A stretch of DNA of 64,000 bases from an uncultured Clostridia bacterium (GCA_944384235.1 CALWSP010000022.1:124001-188000); one strand, 5' to 3'; numbered from the stretch's first letter, positions 6,796-14,737 are shown. The notes: generated by a model from the letters alone, not told the origin. Numbers and translations: made by a program.

Positions 6796-9606
6796 TTATA
6801 TATTTTTAATTTTTTCTGGCATATATTCTTTTATAAATTTTACAAGAACAGTTGCTATTTCTGCCCTAGTTGCAGTTTCTTTTGGTGCAAAAGTGTTATC
6901 TGGTCTGCCTTCAATTATTCCAGCTTGGCACAATGCACTAATAGACTCTTTAGCCCAATTACTAATATTTTTATCATCTTTAAAAATATTGTTTGAATAT
7001 ATTTTCTTTAATTCAATGTTTTGTGCCTTTGCAAAGTTGTTTAACATCACAGCAAGTTGCTCTCTTGTTATATTATTATATGGAGCAAACTTTTCTTCAC
7101 TTAAACCTTTAACAATGTTGTTTTCTACTCCCCAACTAATATAAGGATAGAAATAAGCATTTTCTTCAACATCACTAAAACTTAATTTCTTAACTTGATT
7201 AATATTGTAATTAGCCAATCTACCTAAAACTGTAATAACCATAGCTCTATTTGCTGTGTCATTAGGTGCAAAGTGTTTTTCTTTTACTCCATTAAACAAC
7301 CCTAATTTATGGCTTAAAATAATATTCTCATAAGCCCAATGGTCTTTAATATCAAAAAACAACTCGTTTTTATCAATAACTTCATTTTCTTCTGTTAAAA
7401 TAACATTTTCTTCTTCTAAAGATTCAGCTTTTGTTGCCAACGCAATTAAACCAAATTCCTTTACAGTTATTTTATAATATTTGTTGTCCTCAGTTATTGT
7501 ATATTCAATAGAAACCTTCCCAGCTTCTGTTGTTGCTGTTTCTCTATTAATTCTAAAAATTTCAATATTTTTAAAATTCTCATTTTCAATTGGGAAATAT
7601 AAATTCACTTGGCCATCTGGAGATACTTCAACACCATCAAGCATTGCCTTAATTTCAAACAACTCAAAACTAGAATAATTTTCGTCAATTAAACTTTTTG
7701 TTAAATTAAAATCATCACCTTCAGTAATTTTGTTTGCCTCAAATGTCGTATCTCTTTCAAAAACAAATTCATCTGCCTCAACTTTAATTCCAGTTCCATC
7801 AATAATAGTATCCACGGCAACACTTCCAGATGTAGAAGAACCAGATGCCGATGAACTATCTGGAGTTAAAGAAGCATTATCATCAGTTTTTTCTAAAGTG
7901 CTCCAATCTAATTTTAACTTAGCTCCTATCATACCACCATTTCCTGCACCTATTCCGTCCATTGGCGTGTAAGGAACATTAATTTCAACATTAATAAATT
8001 CTTTTGATAAGTCTAGTAAATCAAAAGCAAATTTAGACACATATTTAAATGTGTGTTCAATTCCATCATATCTAGTGTTTGTTGTAAAATCCTCTGTTTT
8101 TAATTTAACTATATCTACATCACTACTTGTTATTTCTTTTAAAGCAGAAGTATATCCACTTATTGCAACTGGGTTTGTGGCAATTTCAATGTATGCCTTG
8201 CCATCATTAACAGTAACTAAAGCTTGTCTGTTGTTGCTAAAAGCGGCATCGCCCATAGACGCTTGATCAATGTTACTATTCCATAAGTAAATATCCATAA
8301 GATACTTTCCGTTTTTAATTTCGTTAACATCTTCCACACTAGAGTTTTCTTTTTCATCAGCAAGAATATAAATTCCCTTTTCACTAATTTCTGTTTCGAT
8401 TGTGTTTTCATTAATTACAAAATCTAAAACTTCATACTTATCTTCTAAAATTTTGTAAAGTTTTAAATTTTCCTTTAAACCATCTTTACCTATTTTCATA
8501 AGTAATGGATACTTTATGCTTTCTAATTCAAAATCAAGTTCAAAAGCTTTATAATTTTCTGAATTTTTAATAATTTGATTAACAATATCATTGTTTTCTA
8601 CTTCTTTAATTTGAATTAAATTATCTTTTATAGAATTTTCAATAGCCTCAACTTCAAGATTTAATTTTTCATTTTTTAAAGCTATATATGTATTTAAAGG
8701 TTTGAATTTTAAAATTTTTTCTGTTATTGCAGAATTAACAAGCCCTTCTTTTATAGCTATTGCTTTAATAACTATTTCTTCTCCATAAATTGATGAACTT
8801 GTTATTTCAAATTCTCCACTATATTCATTTGATTTTTCACTAGGGTTTGTACCATCTAATGTATAGTAAATTTTTGCATCTGCTGTGTTAGTGTTCATTT
8901 TAACAAAAACTGGTTTATTACTATCTACAACATCACTACTTACTTGAATTTCAGGTGCTGATACAATAGTTTCTGTAACTACATTTTCTAAAATTTCAGC
9001 GTTTGCCCAATCAAAATCAAGTCTAGCAACTTGGTCAAAACCATTCATTGCATCAACATTTATTCTAATAAATATATTATCTTCTTTTATAGTTTCTCTT
9101 TCAATTCTAAAAACTCTAGGAAAAATATATTTTGTTGTATCTCCACTGTAATAATCTAAACCATAATCTTCAAAATATTCATTAGTTTCAGCTAAAATTT
9201 CAAATTCGCTGTTATCCCACCAACCATAGTCCATACTACTAGTTGTTGGATAAGACCATAAATTTAATAAATGTCCATAAAGCCCTAAATAATCAACAGC
9301 TTTAAATTTTAAGTCAACAATACTTTTGCCATCTTTTATTGTAACCGTTGCATTTCCATCTAATGCCTTGTGTCCCATTGATTCTTGGCTTGGCTTTGAT
9401 GCTTGAACCATCTTAACTGGCACACTATAAATAACTTCATTTTCTTGCTCAATATCAACACTCTCTCCCGATATTGTTTCATCAGAAATAGTTAAATAAC
9501 TGTTTTCTAACAATAAACTATCTGAATTAGCATAAGTAAGAACAGTTGAATTAGAAAAAACAACTGTACTTAAAATAAAAGCTTGCAGGCACTTATTTTT
9601 TTTCAT
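6796..9606 (-). CDS. Large NEAT-domain surface protein with S-layer homology domains
   Basis: First gene of the heme operon, 936 aa, exported to the S-layer. Order: signal peptide; NEAT-like domain 1 (about 58-205, with ESMGHKAL); a chitobiase C-terminal-like beta domain (about 220-300, KIYYTLDGTNPS); a linker; NEAT-like domain 2 (about 430-572, with QASMGDAAF); a Ser/Gly-rich stretch; a further beta-rich region; and three SLH repeats (about 750-930). NEAT domains bind heme or hemoproteins. The canonical YxxxY heme ligand of the last strand is not visible in either copy, so binding may use other residues or target hemoprotein. I chose ATG at 9606: the ATG 12 nt earlier is followed directly by GGAGGG, the ribosome-binding site of the later start. 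Confidence 0.88.
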   Translation of the reverse strand: MKKNKCLQAFILSTVVFSNSTVLTYANSDSLLLENSYLTISDETISGESVDIEQENEVIYSVPVKMVQASKPSQESMGHKALDGNATVTIKDGKSIVDLKFKAVDYLGLYGHLLNLWSYPTTSSMDYGWWDNSEFEILAETNEYFEDYGLDYYSGDTTKYIFPRVFRIERETIKEDNIFIRINVDAMNGFDQVARLDFDWANAEILENVVTETIVSAPEIQVSSDVVDSNKPVFVKMNTNTADAKIYYTLDGTNPSEKSNEYSGEFEITSSSIYGEEIVIKAIAIKEGLVNSAITEKILKFKPLNTYIALKNEKLNLEVEAIENSIKDNLIQIKEVENNDIVNQIIKNSENYKAFELDFELESIKYPLLMKIGKDGLKENLKLYKILEDKYEVLDFVINENTIETEISEKGIYILADEKENSSVEDVNEIKNGKYLMDIYLWNSNIDQASMGDAAFSNNRQALVTVNDGKAYIEIATNPVAISGYTSALKEITSSDVDIVKLKTEDFTTNTRYDGIEHTFKYVSKFAFDLLDLSKEFINVEINVPYTPMDGIGAGNGGMIGAKLKLDWSTLEKTDDNASLTPDSSSASGSSTSGSVAVDTIIDGTGIKVEADEFVFERDTTFEANKITEGDDFNLTKSLIDENYSSFELFEIKAMLDGVEVSPDGQVNLYFPIENENFKNIEIFRINRETATTEAGKVSIEYTITEDNKYYKITVKEFGLIALATKAESLEEENVILTEENEVIDKNELFFDIKDHWAYENIILSHKLGLFNGVKEKHFAPNDTANRAMVITVLGRLANYNINQVKKLSFSDVEENAYFYPYISWGVENNIVKGLSEEKFAPYNNITREQLAVMLNNFAKAQNIELKKIYSNNIFKDDKNISNWAKESISALCQAGIIEGRPDNTFAPKETATRAEIATVLVKFIKEYMPEKIKNI

Positions 9607-9625
9607 ATTACCCTCCATCTAATTA

Positions 9626-9643
9626 GGTTAGCTTTAGCTAACC
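9626..9643. promoter_or_regulatory. Operator-like palindrome 1, leader of the heme-uptake operon
   Basis: GGTTAGCTTTAGCTAACC is a perfect palindrome apart from a 2-nt centre. It sits just upstream of the ribosome-binding site of the NEAT gene. It shares the GTTAG-N6-CTAAC layout with two further copies at 9692-9709 and 9804-9821 and resembles known DtxR/IdeR operators built on GGTTAG/CTAACC. Confidence 0.7.
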
Positions 9644-9691
9644 ATATTTAAAAAAAAATAAAATTTTTAACCAAATATATGTTATTTTATA

Positions 9692-9709
9692 AGTTAGTTT
9701 AATCTAACT
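9692..9709. promoter_or_regulatory. Operator-like palindrome 2, leader of the heme-uptake operon
   Basis: AGTTAGTTTAATCTAACT has 6-bp arms around 6 nt, with the same GTTAG-N6-CTAAC spacing as the other two copies. It lies midway in the 247-nt region between the regulator and the NEAT gene start. Confidence 0.6.
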
Positions 9710-9735
9710 AAATTTTAATATCCCCTATTCATAAC

Positions 9736-9770
9736 TAAAGGAATAGCCTTATAAAAAGACCATTCCTTTA
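9736..9770 (-). other. Inverted repeat in the heme operon leader
   Basis: TAAAGGAAT (9736-9744) pairs with ATTCCTTTA (9762-9770) across a 17-nt loop. It lies in the untranslated leader between operators 2 and 3. It has no T-run directly after it on the minus strand, so it is not an obvious terminator; it could be an mRNA structure or another binding site. Confidence 0.4.
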
Positions 9771-9780
9771 ATATAGAGGT

Positions 9781-9804
9781 ATATTGCTATCTTAATAATC
9801 ACTC
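9781..9804. repeat. 24-nt element repeated near the divergent exporter gene
   Basis: This stretch (beginning ATATTGCTATCTTAATAA) recurs with two substitutions and one inserted base at 10851-10875, in the leader of the CydDC-like operon. A shorter partial copy (TATTGCTAACTTAATAA, 9811-9827) overlaps operator 3. The element therefore marks both transport operons and may be a second binding motif. Confidence 0.5.
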
Positions 9805-9821
9805 GTTAGCTATTGCTAACT
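9804..9821. promoter_or_regulatory. Operator-like palindrome 3 at the transcription start of the heme-uptake operon
   Basis: CGTTAGCTATTGCTAACT contains GTTAGC-N4-GCTAAC. It lies immediately downstream of the -10 box at 9829-9834, where a bound repressor would cover the transcription start. It is the third member of the GTTAG-N6-CTAAC family. Confidence 0.7.
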
Positions 9822-9828
9822 TAATAAG

Positions 9829-9857
9829 ATTATAATATCCTTTTAATAATTTGTCAA
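9829..9857 (-). promoter_or_regulatory. Consensus promoter of the heme-uptake operon
   Basis: On the minus strand TTGACA (9852-9857) and TATAAT (9829-9834) are spaced by exactly 17 nt. The -35 box overlaps the last codons of the regulator gene. Operator 3 follows the -10 box directly, so this strong promoter is probably repressible. Confidence 0.8.
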
Positions 9858-10693
9858 TACCCATTTTCAACTTTTTTTATTAATTTAAAGTTAAATGTAA
9901 TTTCAGCAACAGAAACTGGCATCTTAATTGTAGATGCAGTAGCTCTAATTTTTATTATACCAATATTAATTTTTCCAAAACAATCTTTTTGATATAGTAT
10001 ATTTTCAAGAGGAATAATAATATTTCCATTTTCATCATTTTCAGCAGTTATCCAATTTAAATTTACATCAAAATAGTCAAGCTTTTGTAGTCTTCCTCTT
10101 AACACTTGTTCATTTTTAGATTTATAGTATATCTCCTTTGGTGTTAATGATATATAATTTACTTCCTCGCCACAAATAAGTTTTGCAGGGTGTTCAAACC
10201 CTTTATCTCCCATAGAACGAGATGTATCATCAGCTTGAATAACTTGAAACGGAATTTCATAAACACCGTTTTCAATACCCATACTGTTTGACAATTTCAA
10301 CATAGAGTTTTTATTTATATTGTAATTATTTTCCCTTAACTCAATTAAATTCTCAATAAACTCTCTATTAAACATACCACAAAGACTATTATATTGCTCT
10401 TGACATAAATTTTCATCAATTTTCATAGTTCTAAAAAATAAAGACATAAACTCAAATTTTTCTTGTTCAATTAAGTCTAATATCTTTCTTGATTTATCTG
10501 TTAATATGTAATTGTTTCCTGCTTTCTGTCCTTCTTTAGAAATATACCCTAATTCCTCTAAATTTTTTAACGCATTACTTGCAGATGGTTTAGTAACCCC
10601 AAGATATTCGCATATATATTTTTGTGTCACTTTTCCTCCTGCTAACTGTTTAATAGCTAATATATAATTAAGTTGTGACTTACTTAATTCCAT
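9854..10693 (-). CDS. DtxR-like winged-helix regulator fused to a NEAT-like C-terminal domain
   Basis: A 279-aa protein without signal peptide or membrane segment, so cytoplasmic. Residues 1-66 form a winged helix of DtxR/MntR type (YICEYLGVTKPSASNALKNL is the recognition region). Residues about 70-125 look like the DtxR dimerisation helices, but aligned by eye to MntR the metal ligands are replaced (Asp8 by Asn, Glu11 by Leu, His77 by Phe, Glu99 by Asn, Glu102 by Cys, His103 by Gly). Residues about 141-274 resemble a NEAT domain, beginning GVYEIPFQVIQADDTSRSMG with the same SMG-x-x-x-[FL] block as the two surface NEAT domains encoded next door. I infer a heme-responsive repressor of the flanking transport operons. 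ATG is preceded by GGAGGTG at 8 nt. A plain MarR call would miss the second half. Confidence 0.8.
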   Translation of the reverse strand: MELSKSQLNYILAIKQLAGGKVTQKYICEYLGVTKPSASNALKNLEELGYISKEGQKAGNNYILTDKSRKILDLIEQEKFEFMSLFFRTMKIDENLCQEQYNSLCGMFNREFIENLIELRENNYNINKNSMLKLSNSMGIENGVYEIPFQVIQADDTSRSMGDKGFEHPAKLICGEEVNYISLTPKEIYYKSKNEQVLRGRLQKLDYFDVNLNWITAENDENGNIIIPLENILYQKDCFGKINIGIIKIRATASTIKMPVSVAEITFNFKLIKKVENGY

Positions 10694-10722
10694 ATTTTAA
10701 TCACCTCCACAAATCTATAAAT

Positions 10723-10751
10723 AAAATATATTCTTTTTCATACTTTGTCAA
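10723..10751 (-). promoter_or_regulatory. Promoter of the DtxR/NEAT regulator gene
   Basis: On the minus strand TTGACA (10746-10751) is followed after 17 nt by TATTTT (10723-10728). It is divergent from the exporter promoter at 10792-10820. Confidence 0.65.
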
Positions 10752-10799
10752 TATGTTTTTGCAATGTTTAAAATTTTTTAATAAATTTATATTGACAAA
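10744..10799. promoter_or_regulatory. 11-bp dyad spanning the -35 boxes of two divergent promoters
   Basis: TTTGTCAATAT (10744-10754) is the exact reverse complement of ATATTGACAAA (10789-10799), separated by 34 nt. Each arm contains the -35 box of one divergent promoter. Part of the symmetry is the shared TTGACA, but five further matching bases suggest a common binding site. Confidence 0.45.
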
Positions 10800-10820
10800 A
10801 ATTATTAATAAATATATAAT
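10792..10820 (+). promoter_or_regulatory. Consensus promoter of the CydDC-like operon
   Basis: TTGACA (10792-10797), 17-nt spacer, TATAAT (10815-10820). A leader of roughly 75 nt follows, containing an imperfect dyad (GCAATAAATA at 10822-10831 against TATTTATATTGC at 10846-10857). Confidence 0.8.
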
Positions 10821-10850
10821 TGCAATAAATAAAATTTTTTCCAAGTATTT

Positions 10851-10875
10851 ATATTGCCTATCCTAATAATTACTC
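10851..10875. repeat. Second copy of the shared leader element
   Basis: This stretch (beginning ATATTGCCTATCCTAATAA) matches 9781-9804 with two substitutions and one inserted base. It lies in the exporter mRNA leader, 13-37 nt upstream of the ribosome-binding site at 10888. Relative to transcription it is in the opposite orientation to the copy in the heme-uptake leader. Confidence 0.5.
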
Positions 10876-10899
10876 AAATTGATTTATGGAGGGCTATTT

Positions 10900-12636
10900 A
10901 TGATTAATAAACGATTGTTAAAAATTGTCCCAAATGTTATGAAAAAGACAATATTTAGCGTTTTTTTTCAATGGCTTTCATTAATTACAAACATAACTAT
11001 AACTCTAGTTCTTTGTAATTTTTTAAGTCATTGTTTTATATACCATAGTTTTAATAAAAACCTAGCTATAAAAACTTTTGTAGTTATTATAATAGGCATA
11101 ATATTAAGGTCTATATTTACAAATTTTAGCATTAGAATATCAAATTACAACGCACAAAATGTTAAAAAAGTTTTAAGAGAAAAAATATTTAATAAACTAT
11201 GTAACATAGGAATTAATTATAAAAACACTGTTTCAACAGCTGAGGCAGTTCAAGTAAGCATAGAGGGTATAGACCAACTTGAAATATATTTTGCACAATA
11301 TATACCACAACTTTTTTATTCAATAATTTCAGTTGTTACCCTTTTCATACTCTTTACCTTTTTTAGTTTAAAGGTTAGTTTAGTATTTTTAATTTGTGTT
11401 CCTATTATACCTCTTTCTATAATAGGTGTTCAAAAATTTGCAAAAAAGCTTTTATCTAAATATTGGACAAGCTATACAGGTCTTGGAGATACTTTCCTTG
11501 AAAACATTCAAGGTTTAACAACACTTAAAATTTATGGAACAGATGAATTAAAACATAAAGAAATGAATAAAAATGCTGAGCTTTTTAGAGTAGCTACTAT
11601 GAAAGTTTTAATTATGCAATTAAACTCTATCTCAATTATGGACGCAGTTGCTTTTGGTGGGGCAGCTGTTGGAATAGTTATGAGTTTAATTGAACTTTCA
11701 AATGGTAATATAAATTTCTTTGAAGTAATTGCTATTATTTTGTTATCTGCTGAATTTTTCATACCTTTACGCCTTTTAGGCTCTTTTTTCCACGTTGCTA
11801 TGAACGGTGCAGCAGCGGCAGATAAGTTGTTTAAAATTTTAGATGTCAATGTTGAAACAAAAAAAGATTTAACCATTGACACTAACAACATTGAAATAGT
11901 AATTCAAAATATGTCATATAGTTATGACAATCAAAAAGATGTTCTTAAAAATATTAATTTAAACATAAAAAATAAAGGCTTAATATCTTTAGTTGGTAGT
12001 AGTGGCAGTGGCAAGTCTACATTAGCCTCTATTTTAACAGGTAAATTAACAAACTATACAGGTTCAATCAAATATAATGGCTATAATTTAAATACATTAT
12101 CTGAAAATAATTTATCAGATTTAATAACTTTTGTATCTTATAATAGTACCATATTTAAAGGAACTGTTTTAGAAAATTTAAAACTTGCCAATTCTAACGC
12201 AACAGAAAAAGATATGTTAGATGCACTTAAAAAAGTTAATCTGTTAGAATTTTTTGAAAATGAACAAGGTTTATATACTTTAATAAAAGAACAAGGTTCT
12301 AATTTATCTGGCGGACAAAAACAAAGGCTCGCAATAGCAAGAGCCCTGTTAAAAAACACCCCTATGTATATATTTGACGAAGTAACATCAAATATTGATG
12401 CCGAAAGCGAAGAAGACATTATAAAGGTTATTTATGATCTTTCAAAAACAAAATGTGTTTTAATGATTTCTCATAGGCTTGCAAATTGCGTTAACTCAGA
12501 AAATATAATTGTTCTTAAAAATGGCGTAGTTTTAGAAAACGGAAAACATACAAATTTAATAGATAATAAATCACATTATTATACCCTCTTTAGCAACCAA
12601 CAAGAGCTTGAAAATATTACTAGGGAGGTATTATAA
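10900..12636 (+). CDS. CydD-like ABC transporter, fused membrane and ATPase domains
   Basis: A 578-aa half-transporter: six-helix membrane domain (about 15-310) and ATPase (about 330-570) with GSSGSGKST, LSGGQKQRLAIARALL and YIFDEVTSNID. Segments such as GLGDTFLENIQGLTTLKIYG are typical of CydD. CydDC of E. coli exports cysteine and glutathione and has been linked to heme transport for cytochrome bd assembly. No cytochrome bd gene is in the window, so here heme or thiol export controlled by the adjacent heme-type regulator is inferred. I chose ATG at 10900 because GGAGGG (10888-10893) precedes it by 6 nt. The next gene starts on the last base of its stop codon. Confidence 0.85.
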   Translation: MINKRLLKIVPNVMKKTIFSVFFQWLSLITNITITLVLCNFLSHCFIYHSFNKNLAIKTFVVIIIGIILRSIFTNFSIRISNYNAQNVKKVLREKIFNKLCNIGINYKNTVSTAEAVQVSIEGIDQLEIYFAQYIPQLFYSIISVVTLFILFTFFSLKVSLVFLICVPIIPLSIIGVQKFAKKLLSKYWTSYTGLGDTFLENIQGLTTLKIYGTDELKHKEMNKNAELFRVATMKVLIMQLNSISIMDAVAFGGAAVGIVMSLIELSNGNINFFEVIAIILLSAEFFIPLRLLGSFFHVAMNGAAAADKLFKILDVNVETKKDLTIDTNNIEIVIQNMSYSYDNQKDVLKNINLNIKNKGLISLVGSSGSGKSTLASILTGKLTNYTGSIKYNGYNLNTLSENNLSDLITFVSYNSTIFKGTVLENLKLANSNATEKDMLDALKKVNLLEFFENEQGLYTLIKEQGSNLSGGQKQRLAIARALLKNTPMYIFDEVTSNIDAESEEDIIKVIYDLSKTKCVLMISHRLANCVNSENIIVLKNGVVLENGKHTNLIDNKSHYYTLFSNQQELENITREVL

Positions 12637-14291
12637 TGAAAAGAAGAAATGGTTTTAAAATAATGGCACAACTTATAGTTTTAATTAAGCCTCTTTTACA
12701 CATAATGTTTTTTGCAATTTTATTTGGTGTTTTAGGCTTTCTTTCAGCTATATTTATACCTGTTTTTGGAGCTTACGGCTTATTAACAGTTTTAGGAATT
12801 GAAAACTTTTTCACACTAAAAAATATTTTTATTCTTTTAATTTTGTTAGGCTTATTAAGAGGTGTCTTAAGATATGTAGAGCAGGCAAGCAACCACTTTA
12901 TTGCCTTTAAAATTTTAGCAGTAGTAAGAGATAAAGTTTTTTCAGCTCTTAGAAAACTTTGTCCTGCAAAACTTGAGGGTGAAGATAAAGGCAACCTTAT
13001 TTCTTTAATAACAAGTGATATTGAGCTTTTAGAAGTTTTCTATGCTCACACTATATCCCCTATAATAATAGCTATTTTAGTTTCATTAATTATGACAATT
13101 TTTATTTCCTCTTTTTCTCCTATTCTTGGCTTAATTGCACTTGCTGCTTATATTTTTGTAGGCATAGTTGTACCCATTGTAAATAGCAAACTTGTAAGTG
13201 CTATTGGTCTTGAATATAGAAATAAAGCTGGTGAGTTGAATTCAATCTTTTTAGAAAGTTTAAGAGGTTTGCATGAACTTATTCAATTTAAAAAAACTAA
13301 TGAAAGAAAACTTTTAATAGGAAGAAAAACTTTAGAAAGTGCAAATATTCACGAAAATTTAAAAGGAAAAGAAATTTTATCTATTAACATAACAAATAGT
13401 TCTGTTTTTGTTTTTAATTTAATAATGTTTTTAACTTCAACTAGCTTGTTTATTTCTGGTGAAATTAATTCAACAGCAATGCTAATTTCAATTGTTTCCC
13501 TAGCTAGTTCTTATGGCCCAGTAATCGCTTTAAGTAACTTATCAAACAACTTAGCGCAAACTTTAGCTTGTGGTGAAAGAGTTCTTTCTTTGCTAGAAGA
13601 AACACCTGTAACATTAGAAAAAACAAACGGCATTGATAAAAACTTTAACGATATTAAATGTGAAAATGTTAGCTTTAGCTATGATAAAATTAAAATTCTA
13701 GACAATATATCTTTAGATATACCAAAAAACACAATAACTGGAATTTTAGGCAAAAGCGGTTGTGGCAAGTCAACCCTTTTAAAATTGATTATGAGATTTT
13801 GGGATAAAGATAGCGGTAAAATTCTCTTATCTGGTGCAGATGTTAAAGACATAAATACATCTTCATTAAGAAAAAATGAAAGCTACTGCACTCAAGATAC
13901 ATACCTATTTAACGATACAATAGAAAATAACATTTTAATTGCTAGGCCAAGTGCCACAAAAGAAGAAGTTGTAGAAGCTGCTAAAAAAGCATCTATCCAC
14001 AATTTTATTATGGAGCAGCCTAAAGGCTATGAAACACAAATTGGCGAGCTTGGTGAAAGACTATCTGGCGGAGAAAAACAAAGAATTGGCATTGCAAGAG
14101 CTTTTTTATCAAATGCTACAGTTATGCTTTTAGATGAACCAACAAGTAATTTAGATAGTTTAAACGAAGCAATAATCTTAAAGTCCATTAAAGAAGCTAA
14201 AGATAAAACTGTTGTTTTAATTTCCCATAGAAAATCCACTTTGTCAATAGCAGATACTATATATTCTATGGAAAACAATAGAAAAAGTTAG
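12636..14291 (+). CDS. CydC-like ABC transporter, fused membrane and ATPase domains
   Basis: A 551-aa partner half-transporter: membrane domain (about 10-310) and ATPase (about 330-545) with GKSGCGKST, LSGGEKQRIGIARAFL and VMLLDEPTSNLD. Its start overlaps the CydD-like stop by one base (TAATG), so the two are translationally coupled and almost certainly form a heterodimer in the cytoplasmic membrane. The substrate cannot be read from sequence; heme, cysteine or a related metabolite is possible. It is followed 8 nt later by the DUF454 gene. Confidence 0.85.
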   Translation: MKRRNGFKIMAQLIVLIKPLLHIMFFAILFGVLGFLSAIFIPVFGAYGLLTVLGIENFFTLKNIFILLILLGLLRGVLRYVEQASNHFIAFKILAVVRDKVFSALRKLCPAKLEGEDKGNLISLITSDIELLEVFYAHTISPIIIAILVSLIMTIFISSFSPILGLIALAAYIFVGIVVPIVNSKLVSAIGLEYRNKAGELNSIFLESLRGLHELIQFKKTNERKLLIGRKTLESANIHENLKGKEILSINITNSSVFVFNLIMFLTSTSLFISGEINSTAMLISIVSLASSYGPVIALSNLSNNLAQTLACGERVLSLLEETPVTLEKTNGIDKNFNDIKCENVSFSYDKIKILDNISLDIPKNTITGILGKSGCGKSTLLKLIMRFWDKDSGKILLSGADVKDINTSSLRKNESYCTQDTYLFNDTIENNILIARPSATKEEVVEAAKKASIHNFIMEQPKGYETQIGELGERLSGGEKQRIGIARAFLSNATVMLLDEPTSNLDSLNEAIILKSIKEAKDKTVVLISHRKSTLSIADTIYSMENNRKS

Positions 14292-14299
14292 GAGAAAAT

Positions 14300-14671
14300 A
14301 TGAACTATTTATTTATTTTATTAGGTTTTGTATTTATGGGCTTAGGCTGTTTAGGTATAATCCTACCTATTCTTCCTACTGTTCCATTTTTGCTGGTATC
14401 GTCTTTTTGTTTTGCTAAAGGTAGTAAAAAATTCCACGATTGGTTTAAATCAACTAAAATATATATAAACCATTTGGAATCTTTTGAAAAAAATAGAAGT
14501 ATGACTTTAAAAACAAAACTATATATTCTAATTCCAGTTGCAATTTTGCTTATAATAGCATTTTTAATGATGAATAATATATATGGAAGAATAACAGTTA
14601 TATTAGTTCTTTTTGTAAAAAGCTTATACTTTATGTTTGGAATAAAAACAATACCAAATAAAAAACTTTAA
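14300..14671 (+). CDS. DUF454 (YbaN-like) small membrane protein
   Basis: A 123-aa protein with two N-terminal hydrophobic segments (about 4-40) and two more around residues 73-110. It has the DUF454 hallmarks LGCLGIILPILPTVPFLL, FAKGSKKFHDW and a following linker. Function is unknown; the family often sits beside heme or iron genes (recollection, not checked). ATG follows AGGAG by 7 nt. It is the last gene of the CydDC-like operon and ends at a strong terminator, so it probably supports that transporter. Confidence 0.85.
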   Translation: MNYLFILLGFVFMGLGCLGIILPILPTVPFLLVSSFCFAKGSKKFHDWFKSTKIYINHLESFEKNRSMTLKTKLYILIPVAILLIIAFLMMNNIYGRITVILVLFVKSLYFMFGIKTIPNKKL

Positions 14672-14674
14672 TTT

Positions 14675-14720
14675 AAAACTCCCTAAGAAAAATTTCCTAG
14701 GGAGTTTTTATTTATTTTTT
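14675..14720 (+). terminator. Terminator of the CydDC-like operon
   Basis: AAAACTCCCTA (14675-14685) pairs with TAGGGAGTTTT (14698-14708), followed by a T-rich run to about 14720. Confidence 0.88.
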
Positions 14721-14737
14721 TACACCTATAAATATTT

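Noticed and set aside
9854..10693. Calling the regulator a plain MarR-family protein
   Set aside because: The helical region after the winged helix follows the DtxR/MntR pattern, and the long C-terminal half is not found in MarR proteins.
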